This document shows, piece after piece, positions 26,380-35,984 of a DNA stretch of 64,000 nt (positions within the stretch are counted from its first letter, which is position 1; the number at the start of each line of letters is the position of its first letter). The notes below the pieces were generated by a model. That model searched no databases. It was not told the origin of the DNA and saw nothing but the letters and a program-made list of their open reading frames with translations. The DNA is from Desulfofundulus luciae. GTDB lineage: Bacteria; Bacillota; Desulfotomaculia; Desulfotomaculales; Desulfovirgulaceae. The translations under genes and the position numbers were made by a program. The stretch spans positions 62,001 through 126,000 of the forward strand of contig NZ_JAUSUX010000001.1 in the NCBI RefSeq assembly GCF_030813795.1, in the 5' to 3' direction.

Positions 26380-26405
26380 CAGGTTGACTTGGGGGTGATG
26401 TGCCC

Positions 26406-28058
26406 ATGTTTTTCCGAAAAGTTACCAGCCGCAGCGGGGGGAAAGAATACACCTACCTGAAACTCATTGAAAACTACCGGGAAGGGAACAAGGTTAAACA
26501 GAGGGTAATCGCCAACCTGGGCAACCTGGAGAACCTGACGCCGGAAAAGGTGGAAGGCCTGATCGACGGCCTGGCCCGGATATGCGGTGTTTCCCGGCGG
26601 CCAGCCAGCATCGAGGCGAAGAAGGTTCTGCGCTACGGCGAGGTGCTGGCCATACACCGGGTGTGGGAGATGCTGGACGTGGGGGGAGCCGTGGAGGCCG
26701 CTTTTTCCGGTGAAAGGTACGACCCGGATACCGCCCTCCTGTTGGAACTGATGGCCATCAACCAGGTCATCAAGCCCCCAAATAAACAGGCCATTAGCGA
26801 TTGGTACCGCTGCCTGTATTTTCCCGGAATGCAGGGCAAGGAATTTTTAGACCACCATTTTTACCGGGCGCTGGACGGCGTGGCCGGCGTAAAGGAAAGG
26901 CTGGAGGAGGAAATTTTCCGGAGGTTGTGTGCCTTTACCCGGATCAGCCGGGAGGTTGCTTTTTGCCTGCTGACCACAGCCACCGTTGAGCCGGCTCCCC
27001 GCAGTGAGCTTGACCATTCGCCCTATGGGCGTTATATTTTGGAAGCACCACTGGAGGAGCAACTGGTGTACCTGGGCATTCTGGTCAGCCGTGAGGGAAT
27101 GCCCTTTGGGCACCGCATTTTGCACGAGGTGCCCGAAGAGGGGGACTTCCGGGAAATTATGCATCACCTGCAGACCGGGCACGGCACCCGGCAGTGTATC
27201 TTTGTGGGTGACCGCCGGCTGGTGGCCGGCCCTCACCTGGAGGTTCTGATGTCCCACGGCTACCATTACCTGGTTCGTCGCAAGGTCCAGTCGGAGTGGG
27301 AGTTAAGGTTATGTGAGCGGGAACTGGTGAATAACAAGGCGGAATTTAAAGAAGTGGACGGGGATCTATGGTATAAAGAAGCCGTGGAAGGGGGGGTGCG
27401 GTACCTGGTGTGCTACAGCCCAGCGGCGGCAAAGGAAAAGGTGATTGCCCTTGCGGAACGCCTGGATGAGGTGGAGGAAGAATTACGGAAACTGCAAAAA
27501 ACGGTTGCGTCTGAACACCGTTCAGGCAAGAGGACCCTTCCCAGGGGTGCTGCCGTCCTGAAGGATAAATATTGCCGCCGCTATTTTGACTGGCATTACA
27601 ACGAGGCCACCGGGGAGCTGACCTGGCGCCGCAAGGAAGACGTGATCACCCGGGAGGAGAAAACGGCGGGGGCCTTCCTGCTGGAAACCAACGCCACCCT
27701 GCTGGACGGCCGGGAATTACTGCTGGCATACACCCGCCTTGGCCAGCTCGGGGAATCCTTTAAAGAAATCAGGAGTTTTGAGGCCAGGCCGAAAGAATTC
27801 TACCGCGAACGAAACCTTTCCGCCAGTATTTTCGTATGCGTACTGGCCGCCATGCTGGAGAAGACCCTGGAAGGATTGCTCAGACGGGCAGGCATACCTC
27901 TTACCTCCCGCCAGGCCCTGGAATTGCTGGAGGAAGTGAAGGTGGCCATCAACCGGGTGGACGATGTGGAGCTGAAGTCGGTGACGAGCATAGAAAAAAC
28001 CCAGGAAGAAATCCTGCAGGCCATCGGGGTGCCCGACCCCAGGGCGGTCGTGGTTTAG
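26406..28058 (+). CDS. IS1634/IS4-like transposase homologue, apparently catalytically inactive
   Basis: A 550-residue protein that follows the IS1634-type layout. The N-terminus YLKLIENYREGNKVKQRVIANLGNL is typical. In the core, the second catalytic aspartate is kept (VGDRRLVAG, about 270). At the first site the usual Y-D-V-T-T reads C-L-L-T-T (near residue 183), and at the third site the usual I-E-x-x-F reads L-G-E-S-F (near 455). Both assignments were made by eye from memory of the family. The frame is intact, no insertion-sequence ends bracket the gene, and a CBS-domain gene follows after 39 bases. A retained, domesticated function is possible; recent decay is the alternative. ATG 26406 is preferred to GTG 26400 for spacing to GGGGG. 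Confidence 0.75.
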   Translation: MFFRKVTSRSGGKEYTYLKLIENYREGNKVKQRVIANLGNLENLTPEKVEGLIDGLARICGVSRRPASIEAKKVLRYGEVLAIHRVWEMLDVGGAVEAAFSGERYDPDTALLLELMAINQVIKPPNKQAISDWYRCLYFPGMQGKEFLDHHFYRALDGVAGVKERLEEEIFRRLCAFTRISREVAFCLLTTATVEPAPRSELDHSPYGRYILEAPLEEQLVYLGILVSREGMPFGHRILHEVPEEGDFREIMHHLQTGHGTRQCIFVGDRRLVAGPHLEVLMSHGYHYLVRRKVQSEWELRLCERELVNNKAEFKEVDGDLWYKEAVEGGVRYLVCYSPAAAKEKVIALAERLDEVEEELRKLQKTVASEHRSGKRTLPRGAAVLKDKYCRRYFDWHYNEATGELTWRRKEDVITREEKTAGAFLLETNATLLDGRELLLAYTRLGQLGESFKEIRSFEARPKEFYRERNLSASIFVCVLAAMLEKTLEGLLRRAGIPLTSRQALELLEEVKVAINRVDDVELKSVTSIEKTQEEILQAIGVPDPRAVVV

Positions 28059-28097
28059 CCGCACCGGCCTGGCTCCCCGACGGGAGGAGGTGGACCC

Positions 28098-28664
28098 ATG
28101 GAAAAAAAGGTTGGGGACATCATGGTGCCGATCGTGGAATTTGCCACGGTGCCCGCGGAATCAACGGTTAAAGATGCAGTGGCCGCCCTCAAAGCCTGCC
28201 GGGGCTACCCGCTGGTGCTGGTTCTGGAAAATGACAGGGCGGCCGGGATGGTCGGGCTGAAAGAAGTTCTCCGGGGGCTGGATCCGGTGATGTTCAAGAA
28301 AGCCACTTACGGTGGCTGGACCATCAACCCCGGCTGGAGGGAGCCCGTATTGTTCACGGGTCACATCCAGGAGCGTTGCGCGGCCCTGGCCGAACGGCCG
28401 GTTAAAGAAATCATGATACCCCTGCCGCGCCAGTTGAGGGCCCGGGACGGCATCGTTAAAGCTGCGCACATCATTCTCAGCACCGGGCAGGAACCGGTGC
28501 CGGTCTGGCAGGAAGACCGGCTGGTAGGCATGGTGGGTATGAAGGAGATTTTTGCCGAAATGGTGCGGGAGCTGGACAGAACCCGGGGTGGATCGCGAAG
28601 TAAAGTGATCTTTGCGGATCAATTCCGCCGGAAGGCCGGGGTAGTGACAAAAAATTACCCATGA
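28098..28664 (+). CDS. CBS-domain pair protein
   Basis: A 188-residue soluble protein with two CBS motifs: VGDIMVPIVEFATVPAESTVKDAVAAL with GMVGLKEVL (about 4-58), and VKEIMIPLPRQLRARDGIVKAAHIIL with GMVGMKEIF (about 100-155). CBS pairs bind adenine nucleotides and regulate partner enzymes or transporters. It starts at ATG 28098 behind a strong GGGAGGAGG, 39 bases after the transposase-like gene. Its last codons contain the GTAGTGACAA motif (28641-28650). A role as an energy sensor for the TauE-type permease downstream is plausible but not shown by sequence. Confidence 0.85.
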   Translation: MEKKVGDIMVPIVEFATVPAESTVKDAVAALKACRGYPLVLVLENDRAAGMVGLKEVLRGLDPVMFKKATYGGWTINPGWREPVLFTGHIQERCAALAERPVKEIMIPLPRQLRARDGIVKAAHIILSTGQEPVPVWQEDRLVGMVGMKEIFAEMVRELDRTRGGSRSKVIFADQFRRKAGVVTKNYP

Positions 28665-28730
28665 TAGTGATACATTTCACAATCTCAAAAAGCGGAGATG
28701 TCGAAGCCCTCGTGCTTGCGTCTTTGGAAA

Positions 28731-28754
28731 ATGTCACTACGGTTTGTAGTGATA
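28731..28754 (+). promoter_or_regulatory. Palindromic TGTCACTAC operator candidate before the TauE-type gene
   Basis: ATGTCACTAC (28731-28740) faces GTAGTGATA (28746-28754) across 5 bases, forming an inverted repeat about 140 bases before the permease start. It is the only palindromic arrangement of this recurring motif. It would suit a dimeric DNA-binding protein. Confidence 0.5.
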
Positions 28755-28893
28755 AAAAGATAGGGGGTGAGAGGGCCGGTGCGGAGAAGGGCAAAGGAAC
28801 CGGCCGGGCCGGGAGGATCAAAAGAGAACTGGCAAGGCGGAATGTAGTGGTTGGAACGCTGGTTTGGGGGACTAATTTAAGGAGGTATCATCT

Positions 28894-30213
28894 ATGGAAA
28901 TGTTTAGAAGGGTTGCCGGGGGCGGTCTGGCTGCCGGTGAATTCCTGACCGCCCTGTCCCGGAAACAGGCCCAGTGGGAACTGGAAATGAGCCGGGTGAT
29001 TTTGGGCCGGCGCTGGAAGCTCCTGCTGGTGGCTCTGTTCCCCGTCCTTTTGGGCCTGGGGATGGAGATGGCTTTGGCGGCCGGCCTCCCCGGGTACATC
29101 GGCGGGGATAAAGCCTACATGCCCAGCTTTGCCACCACCCAGATGTTTATCGGTCCGATCTTTGTCGGGGTTATGGCAGGCCTGATTACCGGCGTCATTG
29201 GTGCAGGCGGCGGCTACGTCCTTACCCCGGCGCTGATGAGCATCGGGGTGAAAGGGATTATGGCCGTGGGTACCGACCAGTTTCACCTCTTTGCCAAGGC
29301 AATCATGGGTACGGTCATTCACCGCAAGATGGGTAACGTGAACTTCTGGATTGCCGCGTGGTTCGTCCTGGGTTCGGTGACCGGGGCCTCCGTGGGCGGC
29401 GTACTGAACAGGGCCATCTACCAGAAAAGCCCCGCTTTAAGCGATGCCTTCATCAGCGCGGTATACGTGTTTATGCTGGGCATTCTAGGGATCTACGCCC
29501 TGGCCGACTGGCTCAGGATGCGTAAGGGTACCGCTGCCGGTGCCAGGTCTTCCGGTGCCGACGCCACCACCAAATTTGCCCGGTGGCTGCAGTCCATTCC
29601 TTTGAAGCCGCGGGTGAAGTTCGACGAGCACATTGTTCCCGGCGGACGGAGCATCGCCGTATATCCGATTATCATCTGCGGCTTCATCGTCGGCTTTGTC
29701 GCCGCCATCATGGGTGTGGGCGGCGGTTTCCTGACCTTCCCCATGATGGTTTACGGCCTTGGTGTATCCACCTTTACCACCGTGGGCACCGACATCCTGC
29801 AGATCATCTTCACCACCGGCTACTCCTCCATCACCCAGTATGCCATTTACGGCTACGTATTCTACACCGTGGCCATGGGCATGCTCCTGGGGTCCCTGGT
29901 GGGTGTGCAGATGGGGGCTCTGGTGACCAGGATGGTGAAAGGGGTTACCATCAGAGCCTTCTACGCCCTGACCATCCTGGCCGGTTTTGTGAACCGCATC
30001 TGCGCCCTGCCGGGCAAGCTGAACCAGGTTGGCTGGATCAGCATGAACAAGGCTACCGCTGCTTTGATCAACAGCGTGGGTACGGTGATCTTCTTTACCC
30101 TGGTAGGCATTTTCTCCCTGTGGATCCTGGCCGTGTTCTTCAAGGGCGCCGGTAAGCTCCGGGAAGCCGAGAGGCAGGCCCTCATGGCTGGCGGTGCAGG
30201 TGTAGGGCACTGA
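28894..30213 (+). CDS. TauE/SafE family sulfur-compound permease
   Basis: A 439-residue membrane protein with about eight hydrophobic segments after an ~55-residue N-terminal extension. Both repeats of the family are visible, each with a Gly-rich turn: MAGLITGVIGAGGGYVLTPALMS (about 93-115) and IVGFVAAIMGVGGGFLTFPMMV (about 266-287). Members export or import sulfite, sulfoacetate or other small anions. In a sulfate reducer a sulfur substrate is likely but not proved. The start ATG 28894 has AAGGAGG 9 bases upstream. The next gene follows after 31 bases, so both probably form an operon. Confidence 0.88.
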   Translation: MEMFRRVAGGGLAAGEFLTALSRKQAQWELEMSRVILGRRWKLLLVALFPVLLGLGMEMALAAGLPGYIGGDKAYMPSFATTQMFIGPIFVGVMAGLITGVIGAGGGYVLTPALMSIGVKGIMAVGTDQFHLFAKAIMGTVIHRKMGNVNFWIAAWFVLGSVTGASVGGVLNRAIYQKSPALSDAFISAVYVFMLGILGIYALADWLRMRKGTAAGARSSGADATTKFARWLQSIPLKPRVKFDEHIVPGGRSIAVYPIIICGFIVGFVAAIMGVGGGFLTFPMMVYGLGVSTFTTVGTDILQIIFTTGYSSITQYAIYGYVFYTVAMGMLLGSLVGVQMGALVTRMVKGVTIRAFYALTILAGFVNRICALPGKLNQVGWISMNKATAALINSVGTVIFFTLVGIFSLWILAVFFKGAGKLREAERQALMAGGAGVGH

Positions 30214-30244
30214 GGTAGCCCGTAAAAAAGGAGTGAAATCCGGT

Positions 30245-30952
30245 ATGATTATACGGAAAAGGGAATTCTTTATCGGAATGGTGCTGCTCATCTCCTTCCT
30301 CGTGGTTCTGGCAGTAATGATGAGCCCGGTAATGAACGGCAGAACGGTCATCGGCTATGCCGACGACCTGTTTAACCAGTTGACCAAGGGTTCAACTTAC
30401 CAGATTCCCGGTATAATGGGCAAGGCGAAGAAGTTTGAAGGCAAAAACTTTCAGGTATCCCTGAATGCCGGAAGTAAAGAAGAAGCGGAAAAAATGACGC
30501 GGCTCTTTACCGCTGCCGGCGCCACAGTGGTGGCACAGGGGCAAAAGCTGACGGTCAGCGGGGATCTGGGTAGGGTGGCCCGGGCGGCGCTGGCCGATGC
30601 GGATGTGGAGTTTAAAAACCAGGGCGACCGGATCAAATACCGTTACGGCCTGGAGTCCCGGGAAGTGATCTACTACTGGTGGAACCTTTTCAACGCTCTC
30701 CAAAAGCGCTACAAACTGGAAGCCCGCGCCAGCGAGATGTCCTTTGCGGGATCAGTGATGACCAAGGCCCTGGAGCCCGCCTATAACTTTGAAGGAATCC
30801 AGGCAGCCAAAGTGGCCGATAAAGCCGGCGTGACCACCTTCATGCTCGCCTTTTACGTCATCTACACCATGTGGTACGGTTTTGCCATGATGTTCATCTT
30901 CGAGGGGCTGGGCATTTCGGCCTCCGCCCACGGTGAAAAGGCAGAGGCCTGA
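30245..30952 (+). CDS. Membrane protein of unknown function, partner of the TauE-type permease
   Basis: A 235-residue protein I do not recognise. It has one hydrophobic segment near the N-terminus (about 10-28, FIGMVLLISFLVVLAVMM), a soluble domain of ~160 residues with a probable alpha/beta region (EEAEKMTRLFTAAGATVVAQGQKLTVSG), and a second hydrophobic segment near the C-terminus (about 200-225). The topology puts the middle domain outside. It follows the permease by 31 bases, shares its strand, and is closed by a strong terminator, so it is probably an accessory subunit. ATG 30245 is chosen; a GTG at 30233 abuts the ribosome site. Confidence 0.75.
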   Translation: MIIRKREFFIGMVLLISFLVVLAVMMSPVMNGRTVIGYADDLFNQLTKGSTYQIPGIMGKAKKFEGKNFQVSLNAGSKEEAEKMTRLFTAAGATVVAQGQKLTVSGDLGRVARAALADADVEFKNQGDRIKYRYGLESREVIYYWWNLFNALQKRYKLEARASEMSFAGSVMTKALEPAYNFEGIQAAKVADKAGVTTFMLAFYVIYTMWYGFAMMFIFEGLGISASAHGEKAEA

Positions 30953-31028
30953 CGCCCGGCTCCGGGAGCCCGCCGGGTCGACGGCTGTACGTACCCGCGG
31001 GTGTTAAATAGAAAAAGAGCTTCAACAG

Positions 31029-31062
31029 GCGGTGCCTTCAACGGCACCGCTTTGTTTTTTTT
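31029..31062 (+). terminator. Strong terminator of the permease operon
   Basis: Stem GCGGTGCC (31029-31036) and GGCACCGC (31043-31050) with a 6-base loop, followed by TTTGTTTTTTTT. Confidence 0.92.
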
Positions 31063-31137
31063 GCTCCGGCAGAAATTAATGGAAAACGGGAGAACTTATT
31101 TTGTGCTTGTGAATCCTATCTTTTTGTCATCTGCCTA

Positions 31138-31165
31138 TTGATTTCTGAAAATTTGGGACTATAAT
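31138..31165 (+). promoter_or_regulatory. Promoter for the 59-residue membrane protein
   Basis: TTGATT (31138-31143) and a perfect TATAAT (31160-31165) are spaced by 16 bp, about 130 bases before the small gene. The leader then carries the tandem TTGTCAC motif. Confidence 0.6.
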
Positions 31166-31211
31166 AAAATCAATAAAGCGCATATATAGTGCTTGTTAAA
31201 TTTCGTACAAA

Positions 31212-31246
31212 TTGTCACTACATATAAACCTTAGTTTTGTCACCAC
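31212..31246 (+). promoter_or_regulatory. Tandem TTGTCAC(T/C)AC motif before the small membrane gene
   Basis: TTGTCACTAC (31212-31221) and TTGTCACCAC (31237-31246) are direct repeats 25 bp apart. They lie between the promoter and the start at 31294, where a bound protein could block transcription. Confidence 0.5.
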
Positions 31247-31293
31247 AAATCTTTTGCCAGGAAAAGCCCCACTTTAATTTTTAAACGGGGGGT

Positions 31294-31473
31294 ATGAAAA
31301 TGAACAAGGATCAATTACCGTCTTTAAGGGAGGAACCCCGGTGGCTGGAAAACCTGGGCCTGGCGGTAGACATCCTGGGAGTGGGCGCTATTATCAACCT
31401 GACCGCTTTGCTGGTGGTAAAAGTATTTATGAATGACTTTTACAACAGCGTAGTAGCCTTTCTCTTCCGTTAA
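31294..31473 (+). CDS. Small single-span membrane protein (59 residues)
   Basis: An ATG at 31294 follows ACGGGGGG and opens a 59-residue frame that ends at TAA 31471-31473. The protein begins MKMNKDQLPSLREEPRWLE and has one hydrophobic segment at about residues 21-44 (VDILGVGAIINLTALLVV), then a short tail NDFYNSVVAFLFR. The upstream promoter, the ribosome site, a terminator 50 bases after the stop, and the coding-like composition support it as a real gene. I do not recognise the family. Its shared motif with the TauE-type operon just upstream suggests related regulation. Confidence 0.7.
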   Translation: MKMNKDQLPSLREEPRWLENLGLAVDILGVGAIINLTALLVVKVFMNDFYNSVVAFLFR

Positions 31474-31521
31474 AAGGGAGAGGTGTTGACTCACAGTCAC
31501 GCGTATCTCACGGTTTGGCGG

Positions 31522-31558
31522 CAAAACAGGCATCAGTGGGGGGCCTGTTTTTGTTTTG
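31522..31558 (+). terminator. Terminator after the small membrane gene
   Basis: Stem AAAACAGGC (31523-31531) and GCCTGTTTT (31543-31551), followed by TGTTTTG. The rest of 31559-31759 shows a second weak hairpin (GGCCG/CGGCC near 31624-31641) and a TATAAT at 31696-31701 that may serve the next gene. Confidence 0.7.
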
Positions 31559-31759
31559 CTCCAAAAACTGTAAAGAAAGTGTGCTGGCGGGAGCCGTTGA
31601 GGCCCTGCTTTTTGTTTTGCACCGGCCGTCCTGAAGCGGCCAAATTTTCAGCCGGAAAAAATAAATACCCTCTTTTTGCCCGGCGGAAAACAGGATATAA
31701 TATTTAAAATTTAGTTAAGATGCCCTTGCCCGGCTCTTAAGGTGAAAGGATGATTGGTA

Positions 31760-32182
31760 TTGCGCAAAGAGGTGCTGGTAACCATCCGTGGAACGCAGAC
31801 CAATGACCTGGGGGAGCGGGAAACCATCGAACTGGTGACGAAAGCCAACTATTATCAGAAAAACCGTTCTTTTTACATCGTTTACAATGAGTCTGAAATT
31901 TCCGGCCTGGCCGGAACCACTACCTCTCTGAAGGCTGAACCCAGCCGGGTTACTTTAAACCGCATGGGTACGGCCGAAGTAAAGCAGGTTTTTGAAGAAG
32001 GAATTCACCATGAAACCAGTTACGTGACGCCTTACGGGTCAATGTGGATCCGGGTTCTGCCCTGGAAAGTAGAGGTGGACTTGACAGAGGTGGGCGGAAG
32101 TATTAATCTGGAATACGAGCTGGAATTATGCCGGCAAAGGATCGGTTACAACGAATTATCCATTACCGTGCAGGAGGTCTAG
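31760..32182 (+). CDS. DUF1934 (YwiB-like) beta-barrel protein
   Basis: A ~140-residue protein rich in beta strands (KEVLVTIRGTQTND, YIVYNESEISGL, VTLNRMGTAEVKQVFEEG, NLEYELELCRQRIGYNEL). This matches the DUF1934 family, calycin-like barrels such as Bacillus YwiB, whose function is unknown. In Bacillus ywiB also lies directly before argS, as here. The start is probably TTG 31760, 9 bases after AAAGGA; TTG 31754 is also possible. argS begins 10 bases after the stop, so the two are likely co-transcribed. Confidence 0.85.
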   Translation: MRKEVLVTIRGTQTNDLGERETIELVTKANYYQKNRSFYIVYNESEISGLAGTTTSLKAEPSRVTLNRMGTAEVKQVFEEGIHHETSYVTPYGSMWIRVLPWKVEVDLTEVGGSINLEYELELCRQRIGYNELSITVQEV

Positions 32183-32192
32183 TTTCTAAAAG

Positions 32193-33869
32193 ATGAAAGG
32201 TCTAGTCCAGGAGGTACGGGAACACCTGGCCGGTGCTCTGGAAAGGGCACTGGCTTCTGCTGTAAGCAGGGGTTTGCTGCCCGCGGTCACTCCCCCGGCA
32301 TTTGTGGTGGAGGTACCCCGGGAAAAGGAGCACGGAGATTTTGCCACCAATCTGGCCATGCTCCTGGCCAGGTCGGCCCGTCTCGCACCCCGCAAGATTG
32401 CCGAGGCCCTGGTGGCCCATTTAGACCTGACCGGGATTTCGGTGGAAAAGGTAGAAGTGGCCGGACCCGGTTTTATTAATTTCTACCTGGCTCCCCGGTG
32501 GGTGCTGGCCGAGCTGCCCCGCATTATTGCGGCGGATCGCGACTATGGGCGGGTGAACCTGGGCAACGGTTCCCGGGTTCAGGTGGAATTTGTCAGCGCC
32601 AACCCCACCGGGCTTTTGCATATGGGCAACGCCCGGGGGGCGGCCCTGGGGGACAGCATTGCCGCCATTTTAGATTTTGCCGGTTACCGGGTAACCCGGG
32701 AGTACTACATCAATGATGCTGGCAACCAGATCGAAAACTTCGGGCGGTCCCTGGAAGCCCGCTACTTCCAGCTTCTCGGCCTGCCGGCTCAAGTGCCCGA
32801 GGAGGGCTACCACGGGGAAGATATTATCGACACGGTAAGGGGCTTTGTGGAGCGTTTCGGCGATCAATATCTGCACACTCCGGAGGAAGAAAGGCGTCGG
32901 GCCCTGGTGGATTACGCCCTGAAAGAGAAGCTGGCCGCCATCAAAAAGGCCCTGGAGGATTTTGGCGTCCATTATGACGTGTGGTTTTCCGAGAAGAGCC
33001 TCCATGAATCGGGGGCGGTACAGGAGGCCATCGATATCCTGCGCCGCCGGGGGTACCTCTATGAATATGAAGGTGCGCTCTGGTTTAAGGCAACGGAGTT
33101 CGGGGTGGAGAAAGACGAGGTGCTGGTGCGCAGCAACGGTGTGCCCACCTACTTTGCGGCGGATATCGCCTACCACCTGGACAAATTCCGCCGCGGCTTT
33201 GACCGTGTCATTAACATCTGGGGAGCGGACCACCACGGCCATGTGGCCCGCATGAAGGGGGCGGTGGCCGCCCTGGGCTACAACCCCGATGCCCTGGAAA
33301 TTGTGATCATGCAGCTGGTGCGCCTGTACCGGGGTGGCGAGCTCGTGCGCATGAGCAAGCGTTCCGGCCAGTTTGTCACCCTGGAGGAACTGGTGGAGGA
33401 GGTCGGCAGGGATGCGGCCCGTTACTTTTTCGTGCTGCGCAGCGCCGACAGCCACCTGGATTTTGACCTGGACCTGGCCCGGGCGCAAACCAACGAGAAT
33501 CCGGTCTATTACATCCAGTACGCCCACGCCCGCATCTGCAGCATTTTGCGCCAGCTTGACCGGGAAGCCCCTTTGCCGGAGCAGGTGGACCTGGGGCTTT
33601 TAAAGGAAGAGGCAGAACTGGCCCTGGCCCGCAAGCTGGCCGATTTCCCCGAGGAGGTGGCCCTGGGGGCAAAGGATCTGGCCCCCCACCGCATGGCCCG
33701 CTACCTGCATGAAGTGGCGGGACTGCTGCACAGCTTCTACAACAGCCACCGGGTGATTACCGGGGACGAGGCTCTGACCGCCGCGCGGCTGGTGCTGGTG
33801 GACGCCACCCGCATCGTCCTGCGGAACGGACTGCGCCTGCTGGGTCTCTCCGCCCCGGAACGGATGTGA
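32193..33869 (+). CDS. argS: Arginyl-tRNA synthetase
   Basis: Class I aminoacyl-tRNA synthetase charging tRNA-Arg. The 558 residues match the family. The N-terminal Add1 domain (EKEHGDFATNLAMLLA) is followed by the catalytic domain with the HIGH-like HMGNARG (about 139-145). The KMSKS-loop region reads RMSKRSG (about 386-392). The C-terminal DALR anticodon domain starts near 450 and ends ...RNGLRLLGLSAPERM, the usual ending. AGGAGG lies 16 bases before ATG 32193, which is somewhat far, but no better start is present. Confidence 0.97.
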   Translation: MKGLVQEVREHLAGALERALASAVSRGLLPAVTPPAFVVEVPREKEHGDFATNLAMLLARSARLAPRKIAEALVAHLDLTGISVEKVEVAGPGFINFYLAPRWVLAELPRIIAADRDYGRVNLGNGSRVQVEFVSANPTGLLHMGNARGAALGDSIAAILDFAGYRVTREYYINDAGNQIENFGRSLEARYFQLLGLPAQVPEEGYHGEDIIDTVRGFVERFGDQYLHTPEEERRRALVDYALKEKLAAIKKALEDFGVHYDVWFSEKSLHESGAVQEAIDILRRRGYLYEYEGALWFKATEFGVEKDEVLVRSNGVPTYFAADIAYHLDKFRRGFDRVINIWGADHHGHVARMKGAVAALGYNPDALEIVIMQLVRLYRGGELVRMSKRSGQFVTLEELVEEVGRDAARYFFVLRSADSHLDFDLDLARAQTNENPVYYIQYAHARICSILRQLDREAPLPEQVDLGLLKEEAELALARKLADFPEEVALGAKDLAPHRMARYLHEVAGLLHSFYNSHRVITGDEALTAARLVLVDATRIVLRNGLRLLGLSAPERM

Positions 33870-33944
33870 TTGTATTCTGGTTGCGGTGATTGCTGGGGAA
33901 CGGAGCGAGCGCGTGCAAATGGCAGGCAAGTTTGGGGAGTGTGC

Positions 33945-34112
33945 TTGTTGTTAAAGGAACCTGTTCTGGCATTGATAACGGGTTTTTTGGCCGGTGCGGC
34001 CTTTGCCTGGTTAAAGTTGCCCGTGCCCGCACCCCCTACCATGGCGGGGGTCATGGGGGTGGTGGGCCTTTTCCTGGGCTACCTTGTGGTGACCCGCCTG
34101 GTGATCCGTTAG
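33945..34112 (+). CDS. XapX-domain small membrane protein
   Basis: A ~55-residue protein with two hydrophobic segments, PVLALITGFLAGAAFAWLKL and GVMGVVGLFLGYLVV, joined by the motif PVPAPPTMAG. This is the pattern of XapX-domain proteins (SPAPP between two helices). The start is unclear: TTG 33945 or TTG 33948 lie 5 and 8 bases after GGGGAG (33934-33939), and the frame is open further upstream. Function is unknown. It lies between argS and the pyrG promoter. Confidence 0.65.
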   Translation: MLLKEPVLALITGFLAGAAFAWLKLPVPAPPTMAGVMGVVGLFLGYLVVTRLVIR

Positions 34113-34117
34113 ATCTG

Positions 34118-34146
34118 TTGACATGTCCTCTTGCCACGGCTAGAAT
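34118..34146 (+). promoter_or_regulatory. Promoter of pyrG
   Basis: Perfect TTGACA (34118-34123), a 17-bp spacer and TAGAAT (34141-34146). It lies 172 bases before the pyrG start. The leader between contains a short hairpin CCGGGAAA/TTTCCGG near 34176-34192 but no initial G-run of the Bacillus pyrG attenuator type. Confidence 0.8.
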
Positions 34147-34305
34147 AGGATAGGTATGAGATACCGTCGCAGGAACCGGGAAAAATTTCCGGCTGCCCTT
34201 TGGATAATCGTTGTAGCGGGTACAACCGCCGTGCCGTAAAAAACTTAGCCCGGGTTTTTCTGGCATATATTGCATATATCGTAAAAATTACAGCAATAAT
34301 GTTGA

Positions 34306-35928
<1,623 letters not shown>

Positions 35929-35984
35929 CCCTGCATGGGATCAACCGGCCGGGTAAAGAATAGGCCTGTGGGAGGTTTTCTGGT

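Noticed and set aside
28661-28948. 95-codon open frame between the CBS and permease genes
   Set aside because: It contains the palindromic motif, overlaps the permease start by 55 bases and has no ribosome site or domain.
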